From contig JARBJD010000009.1 in the NCBI GenBank assembly GCA_033064195.1, forward strand, positions 372,001 to 436,000: 64,000 bases of DNA, in the 5' to 3' direction. Source of the stretch: Blattamonas nauphoetae (lineage: Eukaryota > Preaxostyla > Oxymonadida). Positions 45,401 through 54,990 of this stretch are shown here, one piece after another; the first letter of the stretch is position 1, and each line of letters opens with the position of its first letter. The notes under the pieces were generated by a model. The model did not search any database, had not been told where the DNA came from, and saw nothing but the letters and a program-made list of their open reading frames with translations. The position numbers were made by a program, and so were the translations under genes.

Positions 45401-48400
45401 CGCTCCACCGCTCCTCTCGCCTCTTCTGTCCAACACAAAGTCAGCAGAAATATGGCTCGACAAAGTCTTCACTTCAGCCAATCAACTCTCAACCAATCCG
45501 AACTCGGATATCGATGCGTTTACTGAGCAGAGGTCCCCGTTCAAGACTCCCCCAGAACTGTTTGCCTATTCGTATTCCACTCTCCATCGAACATCACAAG
45601 CCAGAGTCCTGTCAGCCTCCAACCGGGTACCGTCGTCGTTCCTCCTCTCATTCAACGGATCACTCCGAAAAATCAAGTCTTCTTTCGCGAAGGAGGCTGA
45701 TAGAATCTCGCCATTCGCTCCACTTGTGGTTCCTCATCCTGATTTCGTCAGATTGGCGTTCCTCTCGCACAACACTTCGAGAACCCCATCAATCTTCGAA
45801 GGAGGAGATGGAAAGAAGCAGAGCTCTCTTCTCTCACACACGATTACCCTCAAAGTTGGACCAATCCTTCCTTCCTCCATCCCTCATTTCGACTACCATC
45901 TCTCGTTCCTCACTCCTTCTGTCCTTCAGAAGACAGCCCCGTTCGATCTCTCAACACTGTCGCGCACCCTCCTCTCCATTCTCTCGACGTCTCTGTCTGT
46001 CATGCTCTCTCATCCGCTCAGTCTGAACCAGCCGTCAGTAGCTGTCTCGCAATCAGCTGTTACTGCTCAATCCGTCCTCATACTCATCAATTCTCTGATC
46101 ACGGCACAAGCAGACCTTCACACAATCAGATTTTCCTCTTCCGATGAGCCAAACCCCCAGAAGCGAACAGAAGACGAGTTCGACTCATTCCAAATGCTGA
46201 TTCTCTCGCAACTGCTCGTCATATCCTTCCCAACTCATCATGCAACGTCAGTTGAGCCTCCTCCGCACCTCCTCTTCGACTCAGTCTACACAAGAAGCCC
46301 CAAAGTTGTTCTGAGCACCATCCCATCTGCTCTCATCCATCTTTCGTTCATGCTTCACAAGTCCTTCACAATGTTCACTCATCACGCTCTCTCTTTTCTG
46401 ATCCTGCTCATCACTGATCAGGAACAGATGTCAGCACCGATGACACCTCACACTGTACATTCGACTGACTTGCCAAGTGTCTTCTCGTCTCGACCCAACA
46501 TGAAGCAGCTCGAACTGATCTTTCTTCTCATGGAAGATCCTGTTGCTCTCCTTCCCCTCCTCTCGTTTCCCCTCACCTCCATCACACTCCCTCCTCTCCC
46601 AACCTCCTCCCCCTTCGTCTCTTCACGCATCCCTTCACAAATCACTCGCCCACCTCGTCGTTCGAAGAGTCCATCGCCGTCACAAGCTCAAACACCGCCT
46701 CCAATCGACACATCCTTCCCATCCTTGACACACATCCTCCGACTCCTCACACCTCTCCACACGTCCCTCCAAGTCACTCACCTCATCTCTTCAATGGTCC
46801 ATTCGTCTGTTTGGCTTATCCACGCTCACTTTCAAAGCTCCGTCAGGTCAGTGTCAACAAACCTCCAAGTTGTGAAGAAGTCAAATTCGACAGATCCGAC
46901 AATCAGAAGAATGGAGGACGAACACATCTTCACTCGCATTCTCTCGTCCTTCCAACTCATGTTGAAGTCACAGATCGCTGTCTTATCCCACAAACCGTTC
47001 CACTCATTCCACGAATTTCCCTGCACATGCTCGCCGTTCATCCAATCTCATTTCCACGCCACGTCGTGGAACACAAAGCGTATATCTTCGAAACAAGGCG
47101 TTCAACCAATATCACTCTCACTCATCACCCATTCCACCTCACCCAGTCCGTACTGTCCTTCAGAGACATTGGCACTCCTGTTCTCATTTGCTCTGTCCTC
47201 CCTTGCTCACGTGTCTGCCTATCCACACCTCACTCTGCTCCCATTCTACCATCATCACTCTATTCTGATCTCTCGATTGGCGCAGAGACACAAAGCAGCA
47301 GAAGAGACCAACCATCGCCACTCAAAGATCGTTCAAGAGATCGTGAAAACATTGATGAACACCCCATTCCATCGCCCTCCCGTGTCAATCCTGACCCAAA
47401 CTTATTCGAATGAAGAGTTTGATGGGAAGGATGATGGTCGGTGGAGGATGGATGGAGGATGGAATGTCTGCGAGAATGGATGGATCTCGGATGACTTGAA
47501 GATCTTCGAAATGTGGACGGGAAGAGAAACACAGAACGTCTTCCCATATCAGCCTGAACGTCATTCCCATTTCAAAATGATCGTCTCCCCGGATGCTCCG
47601 AAGGGCTCAGGAAAAGAAGGATTTGAATCGAGCATCGATACGGAAATGGTCAATCGATTCGTCGACCTCTTCTTCCTTCCTGTTGGGTTGCTGGAACGAT
47701 GTCCGGAGTCTCTTCTTTCGGTTGCTCACTCTGCATTCCTCTCCGACTTCACTCTCCTCACATACGTCGTGTCGAACACATGTTTTGCCGACACGATTCT
47801 TCCCCCATTGATGCATCACTCCGCTGTCTTCTCCAATTTCAACACCATCCTCTTCTCTTCGTCACTCTTCCAATCAATCACATCGCTGTTTGGTCTCGCT
47901 CCGTTCAAACCTCTGGTCAATGCACACTCTCCGCCAAAGCGCCCTCGCGACCCACAAAACTCAACCTCACCGACCATCATCGCCTCAGCTCTGGACGAGC
48001 CGAACGAAAAGGGAGATATCATGCGATTGACAACTCTCTACGGAGATGTTCGATTGATTGTTGAGAACGGATTGATGAAATGTTCAGGAAACGAGAATCG
48101 ATGCCATATTTCCGAGGAGGACATGTTCAACGGGTTGATCCTCTTCTCCATCTGTCGACTTCAGGCAAGCTCGCAATACGACAGAGCCCTTCTGAACAAA
48201 CTCACTGAGGCGGAAGCATTGGAAGTTGTGCTCAAGAAGGAGAGAACACAGTTTCTGGAAGGACGAGACGAAGCCGAGCTACAACCTCCGAATGAAGCAT
48301 CCGACATGGAGATCGACAATTTGGACGAAGACATGAAAATGAACTCGGAGGAAGTCAGAAGGAAAACGATCAAGTACGAAGACGAGGAGATGGAGTGGGC

Positions 48401-50702
48401 GGAGATGGATCTGTCACTCTCAGAGTGCCTCTCATCTCTTGTCAGCATGAATGGAGCATTCTCGACTGGGCAGTGGATGGAGGATCCTCACAACAGATCT
48501 CTCTCTGACTCTCGCTCGAAGGAGAGGAGTTATGTGATTGACTTCCCGTCGAGGCGAGCTGAGAGGAAGACACGACAAATGATCCCTTTTTGGATAATGC
48601 TTAGTTTGGATGTCAGATTGATCCAATCACTCTTCAATGTTCTTGTCCGAAGTGAAGTTCCGCCTAATCCTCTTCTCCTCTCAGCGTTGGTCTTCCTCAC
48701 TTCCTATCGACTCCAATCACACTCCTCGGCCATCCACACGCTATCTCATACAATCTTCACCATCAGTCCCATCATCCCCGGCTCCTTCCTCCTCCTTCCC
48801 GACGACATCACTCGTCCTCTTAACCCTGACGGCTCACCAACCAAAACCATCTCAGTCTTTGCATCGTCTAATCACACCACTTTCCTAACAGAGGATGTCA
48901 ACCGATACACAGCCGATTTGCATCCTGGCCTTCTCTTTTTCTCAAAGCGATGGTCGCAGAGCAGACCGTTGAAGCAGCTGCTTGAAAGAGTGAGTATTCT
49001 GGACGAGGACCAGTTCTTCAGAGAGCACATGGTCAGTGTAAATGAGAGCGCTCTCGTTCTTTTGAGTGGATTCGAACAAATCGGGGGACTTGGCATGGAA
49101 ATCATAGAAGAGTGTTTGAGGATGACGAAAGAGCACGAACTTCTTCTCCGCAGAGAGAACAAAGAACGGAAAATGATGTTGCTCAACGACTCACAGCACT
49201 CTCACGACGACTCACTCGACGCCTCTTTCATCTCTCAAGTGGACGAAACACAGAAAGTCGCCATCAACTATCCCCTCCTCCTCCTGTCGCTCACTGCATG
49301 GATCGCAGAATCGAACGACCGGTCGCATTCTCTCCGCTGGATGGCTCGAATCATTCTCAAACAGCATACTCGCATCCACACGTCTAATCTGTCGCATGAA
49401 TTCAATCAATTTGTTGTGGAGAGATTAAAAACGGAACATGAAGGCTTCCTCAAGCATTTCTGGCACTCCATTTCGCCACTTCTTGTTCGGCCGCCAATCG
49501 TCCTCACTCCAGACGAACTCACCATCACATCAATCTTGTTGGATCTCGTCGAAAACACACAGCTGCATGGAATCATCCTCGAAAGCGGGTTTGGAGGGAT
49601 GATCGTCAATCTGTTGTGGCGTGCTGGGCTGTACATGGCACGGCAGACACAGTTCTCGCTGACCCTCCCTGAGGACATGACGGAGAGGATGAAAGAAGCC
49701 TTGTTTGGAGTTGGGTCGATTGTTTTGAAGATCGCGTCACCAGTGTCGTGGAAGAAGAAGAGGAAAGGAGACGATTCTCCAGTTGTGTTCTCGACAGAAG
49801 CCCTTCGTATGAAGCATGAACTTGCTGTTTCTCACTCTCTTCACATTCTTGGCTTCCTTCCCCTCTTTGTCTACCAATACCCTCCTCCACAAGACCATCA
49901 TTCATTCAACTCGTTCCCATTGTTTTCGTTGTCTCCTCCAGTCTTCTTCAACAGACTTGTCTCACTCCTCAATTCTTGGATCGACGACGACATGGAACGA
50001 TCCTCTCACTCACTCTTCTCATCGACCGCATCTGCCTCAGTCATTCCGTTCTTCTCCGATCAGACAGCGTCTTGCACGAGTCTGTTCGAACCGAACATTC
50101 AATTTGCTCATGAGGATGGAGTGGATGTGGGAAAGAAGCAGAAACAAGCAATCGTCCCGACAGCAACAAGGGCCAGGTTCAGAGAAGACGAGATCCTCTT
50201 CTCAGCGGTTCCTCTCCGATCGCTCGTTCGTTCTCTCATCGCTGCATCCATCGATTGGAAAGCCAGCCCTATAGAACGAGCAAAAAACCAATCCGGACAA
50301 ATCGAGAACCACAACCACCGCCACCCTGACTGGAACAAGGTGCGACTCATCTGCGAAGGGATTCTCAAAAAAGTGGATGGGTTGGTTGCACGAGGAGTGG
50401 TCCACAGGGGATCATTAGGAACAAGTGGAGTGTTGGGTGAGAAAGGGAAGGGAATTGTCTGGGTGGGGACAGGAAAGGGGGATGTGAATGAAATGGCCAG
50501 GAAGATGAAAGGGGAGAAGAAAGAGGAGAGTGGAAGAAGACGCCAGGACGAGGAGGAGAATCATTCAGATGACCGAGACAGATCTGATGATAACAGTGAA
50601 AGGAAAGCGAAGCGAAAAGATAAGAAACGACGAAAACGTGACAGGAAAGACGCTTCAGTGAAGAAACGATCTAAATCAAAGCGAAGAGATGAGGATTTTT
50701 GA
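42444..50702 (+). CDS. Giant alpha-solenoid-like protein of unknown function, basic nuclear-type C-terminus
   Basis: An uninterrupted frame of 2,752 residues starts at the first ATG (42444). The frame is open without an ATG back past 42173, so the true start may be an upstream exon. Most of the protein is pairs of leucine-rich amphipathic helices (for example NYTFLLSLLQYALLPLRT and RMKEALFGVGSIVLKIASP) separated by Ser/Pro loops, the look of HEAT/ARM repeats. An acidic segment lies near 48290-48400. The last 70 residues are dense in K, R, D and E (KRKDKKRRKRDRK), resembling a bipartite nuclear localisation signal. Neither a HECT, kinase nor helicase motif appears. Candidates by architecture (virilizer-like, nucleoporin, giant scaffold) cannot be separated by eye. 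Confidence 0.8.
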   Translation: MDELSFVAVIHKRRRFALPSALSPAKQFPTSNEAPSFLLFLRQLSSNFPNFVRLNSVSTSVSKSRTDRSSRSDPSPNSAPDTLLVLPFHKPFHVVSTDSLPPNTNQLSSFEMQMERMNKETKMELLYFSPLSPTTTALVRSLSTLFLILTPPLRTSSSSTVPDFSPRDSPKPDKLHKSSHGQPQIVDAFTPATIFNRSFEQFNNQITSFRRSSPIQTLLTLFTKIQQAMVKTTPTSTISGGSALVLLQTAFCINMFCSDFSIITRDEAQPSLPSQQSQPDLLKSGSKHRSKESQPKASLFIPTASIRPFDSACEDAVRGGFFQSLMLVLQHSSFETIFPDSLWLRTHPPQPTEKHQTTLDKRFIFGSPTSSSYLLSIGTWSDLFGVLSDEVSWFPVLYSLGYFCSLLLSLPSPILTKLLPSIGQNVNMNYTFLLSLLQYALLPLRTHLSKESELSSFSESQYILPSGLYPHNTMMIRFILPVLRLLVMSSPGTRTDKVLLSTLVDLLYLDDVSIQINTFAILSTFQFAQNHPQVPFVSAPNLEVPMEQQNEWSDEVVLINRIVCILSSSPLFGNLLNRKQQSSRLSSAGLEISSHSPFFFTPPSLDESLLMMHFSVLTLKNLLIAGKAQLAPFIPSHLMSILSLVLFRSTQNIVTGALPVTLRSMFSPSKEDIEADRELLRSDLFLSLLDSSPDKTNPYFFPSLPSPLSFQDIALRLTITALNCLDVLIDMNQHLTLSTSVHLGPLLFHLALSYPHTSEVRAMSLALLADLTTPAPYRTSPHQSAGQQHPTFSSAMDAEMLPIWESISLDLITTGSVPLLALLILSSESTDIESQSAAHKLEVGKARSFSHQNLCSSLALLQHILIFRTALHAETVQFSENNAITDQTKETTQMPFTFPPTDLKHIPEALKSQVGLIVGRSMNDDPIGEHLDDILSILVSLIASSDQKVSPLQTDTDTNPNFETARLAASCLSLLLNPQTALTEKVAPPLLSPLLSNTKSAEIWLDKVFTSANQLSTNPNSDIDAFTEQRSPFKTPPELFAYSYSTLHRTSQARVLSASNRVPSSFLLSFNGSLRKIKSSFAKEADRISPFAPLVVPHPDFVRLAFLSHNTSRTPSIFEGGDGKKQSSLLSHTITLKVGPILPSSIPHFDYHLSFLTPSVLQKTAPFDLSTLSRTLLSILSTSLSVMLSHPLSLNQPSVAVSQSAVTAQSVLILINSLITAQADLHTIRFSSSDEPNPQKRTEDEFDSFQMLILSQLLVISFPTHHATSVEPPPHLLFDSVYTRSPKVVLSTIPSALIHLSFMLHKSFTMFTHHALSFLILLITDQEQMSAPMTPHTVHSTDLPSVFSSRPNMKQLELIFLLMEDPVALLPLLSFPLTSITLPPLPTSSPFVSSRIPSQITRPPRRSKSPSPSQAQTPPPIDTSFPSLTHILRLLTPLHTSLQVTHLISSMVHSSVWLIHAHFQSSVRSVSTNLQVVKKSNSTDPTIRRMEDEHIFTRILSSFQLMLKSQIAVLSHKPFHSFHEFPCTCSPFIQSHFHATSWNTKRISSKQGVQPISLSLITHSTSPSPYCPSETLALLFSFALSSLAHVSAYPHLTLLPFYHHHSILISRLAQRHKAAEETNHRHSKIVQEIVKTLMNTPFHRPPVSILTQTYSNEEFDGKDDGRWRMDGGWNVCENGWISDDLKIFEMWTGRETQNVFPYQPERHSHFKMIVSPDAPKGSGKEGFESSIDTEMVNRFVDLFFLPVGLLERCPESLLSVAHSAFLSDFTLLTYVVSNTCFADTILPPLMHHSAVFSNFNTILFSSSLFQSITSLFGLAPFKPLVNAHSPPKRPRDPQNSTSPTIIASALDEPNEKGDIMRLTTLYGDVRLIVENGLMKCSGNENRCHISEEDMFNGLILFSICRLQASSQYDRALLNKLTEAEALEVVLKKERTQFLEGRDEAELQPPNEASDMEIDNLDEDMKMNSEEVRRKTIKYEDEEMEWAEMDLSLSECLSSLVSMNGAFSTGQWMEDPHNRSLSDSRSKERSYVIDFPSRRAERKTRQMIPFWIMLSLDVRLIQSLFNVLVRSEVPPNPLLLSALVFLTSYRLQSHSSAIHTLSHTIFTISPIIPGSFLLLPDDITRPLNPDGSPTKTISVFASSNHTTFLTEDVNRYTADLHPGLLFFSKRWSQSRPLKQLLERVSILDEDQFFREHMVSVNESALVLLSGFEQIGGLGMEIIEECLRMTKEHELLLRRENKERKMMLLNDSQHSHDDSLDASFISQVDETQKVAINYPLLLLSLTAWIAESNDRSHSLRWMARIILKQHTRIHTSNLSHEFNQFVVERLKTEHEGFLKHFWHSISPLLVRPPIVLTPDELTITSILLDLVENTQLHGIILESGFGGMIVNLLWRAGLYMARQTQFSLTLPEDMTERMKEALFGVGSIVLKIASPVSWKKKRKGDDSPVVFSTEALRMKHELAVSHSLHILGFLPLFVYQYPPPQDHHSFNSFPLFSLSPPVFFNRLVSLLNSWIDDDMERSSHSLFSSTASASVIPFFSDQTASCTSLFEPNIQFAHEDGVDVGKKQKQAIVPTATRARFREDEILFSAVPLRSLVRSLIAASIDWKASPIERAKNQSGQIENHNHRHPDWNKVRLICEGILKKVDGLVARGVVHRGSLGTSGVLGEKGKGIVWVGTGKGDVNEMARKMKGEKKEESGRRRQDEEENHSDDRDRSDDNSERKAKRKDKKRRKRDRKDASVKKRSKSKRRDEDF

Positions 50703-51157
50703 ACAAACCATCAATCACTTGACGATACTGTTTAATTTGGACATATCATGTTGCGTTTTGTCTTTATTCCTACTTGAGATTATTGTTTTCTCTATCTTTT
50801 TTCTTCTTCATTCACAGAAAGTCACGTGTTTTCTGTTGTTTTTCGAACCACTCCCGATCACCTCCATACATGATTTTTGGATAATCAACAACTCTTCACA
50901 AAAGCCGCTCCATTGAAGAGATTACTGAATTGGATCAGAGCAACATGTGCAAAATGTGCATGTCGAGATATTATCGTTTCCTGGACATCAGATGGGATCA
51001 TTACGAGTTTGAGAGAGTGTTTCCCCATTTCACGACAATAATATCCTGAGCAAATCTGGGATACAAATCACCAACTGTCTCCAGCATGAAGTATTCATTT
51101 GAGAAAAAAGTTGAGGGAAATGTTCAGTTTCAGATGTTTTTACATCATCATTAACTC
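50703..51157. other. Intergenic spacer between convergent genes
   Basis: T-rich 3' flank of the giant gene and 3' flank of SNU13. A forward frame of 75 codons near 50689-50916 overlaps the giant gene's end and is hydrophobic by T-richness only. No gene or RNA was recognised. Confidence 0.5.
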
Positions 51158-51650
51158 TCACACCAGAAGCTTTTCGATCTGATCTCGGAGTGTCGTGATT
51201 TGTTTGGATAGAGGCGATTGGTCATTGCCTATGACAGCACATGCAACGACTGGACGAGAGATTCCGCAGCTTCTTCCAAGGGCGTTCTTGGACGGAACAA
51301 ATACGTATGAGATATTCTACGAGATGGGTAAAGGATGATTGAATAAGAATAAGATGATTGATGAGAATTGATGAGAAGTGAGAAGTCAGACTTTATCTTC
51401 GCAGATCAATGGGATTTGGAGAATGATCTCAAGAGGGATGGCATCAGCTGCAAGCACAACAAATTCAGCTAGACCTCTGCAATGATGAAAATTGTAGGTA
51501 TGATAAAAGTACAAACCGATTGAGAGATTTTGTAGTTTCATTGGCTCCGCGACGAACCTGCTTGTATCCTTGAGCATTCTTCACTAACTTTAGAATTTCA
51601 ACTGTGAGATTGTCATTAGCGAGTGGGATTGCACGTGCATCTGTTGTCAT
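51158..51650 (-). CDS. SNU13: SNU13/NHP2L1 (15.5K) L7Ae-family RNA-binding protein
   Basis: Exons 51650-51517, 51476-51392 and 51316-51158 (introns of 40 and 75 nt) give 125 residues, almost the human length of 128. It binds kink-turn RNA in U4 snRNA and box C/D snoRNAs, nucleating the U4/U6.U5 tri-snRNP and snoRNPs. The characteristic NYKQ[LV]R[RK]GANE motif is present as [19 protein letters not shown], followed by [37 protein letters not shown] and [16 protein letters not shown]. All RNA-contacting landmarks (RGANE, the E of PLE, the ISRPV loop) are kept. It sits head to head with RPS29, with 60 bp between start codons. Confidence 0.96.
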
Positions 51651-51710
51651 TGTGTTTCAGATTGGATGTCCTAAATAAGCACTTCAATTTCTGTCTTCCT
51701 CACGACAATC
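51651..51710. promoter_or_regulatory. 60-bp bidirectional promoter region of SNU13 and RPS29
   Basis: Only 60 bp separate the two divergent start codons, so both 5' UTRs and both core promoters must fit here or extend into coding sequence. It is AT-rich with CTAAATAAGC near the middle. I cannot assign a specific TATA or initiator element. Confidence 0.55.
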
Positions 51711-51919
51711 ATGCCACAACAACTCAACTCCCACCCCAAGAAATTCGGTCCAGGTTCCCGCAAATGGTATCTTAATGAGATTTCTGTGATAATCTGTTTC
51801 ATTCTCCCTCCAGCCGCTCATGCGGAAACACTCACGGTCTCATCCGCAAATACGCCCTGAACATGTGCAGAAAATGCTTCGTTGAGAACTCATCGGAAAT
51901 CGGTTTCAACAAAGTCTGA
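51711..51919 (+). CDS. RPS29: Ribosomal protein S29 (uS14)
   Basis: Exons 51711-51766 and 51814-51919, split by a 47-nt phase-2 intron (GTATCT...CCTCCAG), give 53 residues. This is a small-subunit head protein near the decoding region. The zinc ribbon CX2C-X14-CX2C is intact (C19, C22, C37, C40) and its first cysteine is built across the splice site. [26 protein letters not shown] and the end IGFNKV match eukaryotic uS14 closely. Too short for ORF-length filters, but the identification is firm. Confidence 0.96.
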
Positions 51920-52404
51920 TTTCTGGTCCTTTTGATCTTGTCTATCCCTTTTAGTACCGATAAGATGAGAATTCACTCCGTCGCATTTCAACCGTTGTTT
52001 TTCGCGACAGGACCTCATTTTATTAGAAACTGAAGAGTTACTGTTGTCCTTCCTCATGGTTTTCTGAACATAATTATCCAACCAAAACCAGTTTTCATCT
52101 CTCTAAACACTTCCGAAATAACAACGCGTCGAGGAGGTATTAGGAGTTGTTGTGTCTCATGGTTCATCAGTAGTTGAAGTTTCATTCATACAGAGAATTC
52201 GAGAGGGAGATGAGGAGAAGAATGAAATGACGAAAGGAAGAACTGACATGATCGGGTTCGTTGTCCGAAATATCTTGAATGTTCCTTTAAAAAATGTTAC
52301 CAAAAAGATGGGCTCGTGAACAACCTTCATTCACCATTTCATCAGGTTGAAGATACATGTGATGGTCAGATCAGAGTCTCCACTCACCTTTGTCGTTATC
52401 CGCC
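51920..52404. other. Intergenic region, nothing recognised
   Basis: 485 bp between RPS29 and the third beta-helix gene. Both strands carry only short frames without coding character. No repeat, tRNA or snRNA consensus was seen. It should contain the RPS29 3' UTR and the downstream gene's promoter. Confidence 0.5.
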
Positions 52405-54876
52405 ATGAATCTTCTGTTTCTGACATCGATTTGTATTGGTCTATTTGCTGAAGGTGGTAATTCTCCAAACGTCTTGTTGCTATCACAACTATTACACACG
52501 AATTGTGAAATCAACAGCTTCGCTCCATCACAAACCATGTTTCGAATTAATGTTCTTCCAGACAATATGCTGGCGTCAGAAATGGGAACATGGATTTTAA
52601 GTAGTTCCGTTGAATTGGATGGAAATGGAGGGGATCTGATTGGAATGACATCAACATCGAACCACCCTTCTCGGAACAGTGATTATCTCCTGACAAAAAC
52701 GAAGAATTCATCAGATGACGAGAGTATGATGGTTATTGTGAACAGCACGATGTTTCTCAATCGATTCAGGGTGAATCTTCAGACATCGCATTCATCTGAG
52801 ATTGACGATGCAAGAACAGAAAGAAAGTTGAAATGGAACAACGGAATATTCTGCGCTTCTGTTATCGAAGGAGTTTTGGAGATTGATGAATGTTCATTCA
52901 TTGTTTGTGGAGGACACTCACCATTTCAATTCTCCTCACTCGCTACCACACTGGAAGACTCACAACAATCGATTTTGATTCGAAATTGTGCACAACACAA
53001 TGTGGAAGGAATAATTGGCGCATTTGGGCAAATTGATGCATCAACTATGTCCAAACATCACATTTCACTTCAAGTTTGGCATTGTTCGTTCTCTGATGGA
53101 GTTATTTCGTCAGCAGAGGGACTGGGTCTTTCTTTTTCGAACGGAAAAGACTTTTCGATCAACGGATCGGGCTCTACCTCTCTCCTCTCGCAAATCAGAT
53201 GCTCCAACATCTCCTCATCGCATTCCTCTCTGACGACGAGATTTTGCGCGAATCGCATTTTTAATCATCGCCAACTTCTTTTGGGGAGCAAAATTTGTTC
53301 ATGCACAAACCATTTTGATGGAGGAGTGATCCGAGACATGAATGCTGGCGGAAGTGTGATGATCAGCAACACCACCTTCTCTCGCTGTACCACACTGTCT
53401 CGCTCTCGCCCATCTCCCAACAGTGACTACACATACATCGATCAAACTTTCACAAGTACCTCAGACCGAATTGTCCATTCAGTGAAAGATATCGAAGAAG
53501 ACAGAGATTCCGTCACAATCACTGGCTGCTCGTTTACGGATGTTGTGTTTGTCCCCGACGAGTCAGCCGATCTCTTCTGTGGAGGAGCTATTTACTTGGA
53601 AGGCCCATTCTCATCGATCCTCATCAACAACTCGTCGTTTGAACGATGCTTTGTCGACAACGCAGACACCCCCGACGAGGAGGTATCTGGAATGGTAGTT
53701 TATCTCCTCCCGATATCGAATGTCGACTCTGTTACGATCAGCGAGTGCTCATTCTCTGATTATGTGGACCCTACTAATAACCTAACGAGAGGATGTGTTA
53801 CTCTTCAATGTTCTGAAGTAAGGGCATCATTCGTCTTTACCAAAAACACTGTCGATCCAAAGGATTATGTGGCCAATAATGAATCAAACACAGGCCTGTA
53901 TATGTACACCGGAATGAAGGATGCTGTGATCATCAACGACAACACATTCACACAGTGCAGCTTTTTTGCACTTGTTGTGAAAGGCAACCCCAATTTAACT
54001 CTCGATTCTCTTATCATCAACATAGACGGTGCAGACGCAAACCACCGCTACAACTCCGTCTTCATTGAAGTTCATACGTCCACAGTTCACTCTCTCACTG
54101 TGCGTGGCTATGCCAGATTTGACCTAAAGACTGGAAAGAACGGAACACTCGACATCGACCATCTGAACCTCACCGGAGGCGGACCCTTCCGTGCCTACAT
54201 TTTCGGCACTAATCTGACGATGCGCGGGTGTGTTGTGAACCGTATACTCACCGGCGAAGGAACCGCGTTGTATATCGATGGCTATACTGTCCTGATCAAT
54301 TCCTCCTCCTTCACTCATAACAACGGTCATCTGATCTTTGATGTACTTGACATGGTTATGGATGATGTTCTCATCGACAACAACATCCACGGACTCGATC
54401 CGGTCAGAATAAGTGCAAGCTCCTTCAAGATCTACAACAGTCTAGTCAGCAACAATCATTGTACGAGAAGGGACAATCCAGGAGCACTATATTTCTCCGC
54501 CAAAGTCAATGGATTCTTCTCCAACACCCACTTCTCCAACAACTCCAACGCCAACGATCCATCAGAGAGGCAGACGGGATCTGATATTGCGTATTTTACT
54601 ACTGGATTTACTCTGGAGGATTTTGTGAACTGTTCATCAACTTCGAAAAAAGATCGAATCTACTGTACGCGCTCAGAAGAACCCTGGCGTGATCAGCTCA
54701 AAGCCCTCCCAACAAACAGAACCAAGAAAGACTTTGAGATTTCCGACCTTCTCGAAACCATGGGATATGCGGGCTTTGTGATTGTGCTCGTAGGAGGACT
54801 ATTTGTCGCATTCTTGTTCTTTTTCATCTTCGTGATATGTATCTGCGAGTGTTCCGTAAAATCCATGCAATCATAG
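52405..54876 (+). CDS. Intronless type I membrane protein with parallel beta-helix ectodomain
   Basis: 823 residues from the ATG at 52405. The signal peptide is MNLLFLTSICIGLFAEGG. The ectodomain shows regularly spaced short strands with N/S/C ladders (SVTITGCSFTDVVF, SILINNSSFERCF, SVTISECSFSDYV), typical of right-handed beta helices, and many N-glycosylation sequons. A transmembrane helix (GFVIVLVGGLFVAFLFFFIF) is followed by a very short tail with three cysteines (CICECSVKSMQS), likely palmitoylated. Unlike its two relatives in the window it has no introns and no YxxPhi tail signal. It is probably a surface adhesin or carbohydrate-binding protein. Confidence 0.85.
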   Translation: MNLLFLTSICIGLFAEGGNSPNVLLLSQLLHTNCEINSFAPSQTMFRINVLPDNMLASEMGTWILSSSVELDGNGGDLIGMTSTSNHPSRNSDYLLTKTKNSSDDESMMVIVNSTMFLNRFRVNLQTSHSSEIDDARTERKLKWNNGIFCASVIEGVLEIDECSFIVCGGHSPFQFSSLATTLEDSQQSILIRNCAQHNVEGIIGAFGQIDASTMSKHHISLQVWHCSFSDGVISSAEGLGLSFSNGKDFSINGSGSTSLLSQIRCSNISSSHSSLTTRFCANRIFNHRQLLLGSKICSCTNHFDGGVIRDMNAGGSVMISNTTFSRCTTLSRSRPSPNSDYTYIDQTFTSTSDRIVHSVKDIEEDRDSVTITGCSFTDVVFVPDESADLFCGGAIYLEGPFSSILINNSSFERCFVDNADTPDEEVSGMVVYLLPISNVDSVTISECSFSDYVDPTNNLTRGCVTLQCSEVRASFVFTKNTVDPKDYVANNESNTGLYMYTGMKDAVIINDNTFTQCSFFALVVKGNPNLTLDSLIINIDGADANHRYNSVFIEVHTSTVHSLTVRGYARFDLKTGKNGTLDIDHLNLTGGGPFRAYIFGTNLTMRGCVVNRILTGEGTALYIDGYTVLINSSSFTHNNGHLIFDVLDMVMDDVLIDNNIHGLDPVRISASSFKIYNSLVSNNHCTRRDNPGALYFSAKVNGFFSNTHFSNNSNANDPSERQTGSDIAYFTTGFTLEDFVNCSSTSKKDRIYCTRSEEPWRDQLKALPTNRTKKDFEISDLLETMGYAGFVIVLVGGLFVAFLFFFIFVICICECSVKSMQS

Positions 54877-54990
54877 TTTGTCTAAGATTTTCCTATTCTG
54901 TTTGTTTGTCTTTCTGTTTCAACAATTTGTCTAAGACCATCTATCGTTTTCGTTCAAATTCCTGGATCACATCGGCCCATTTCGAAGGTG

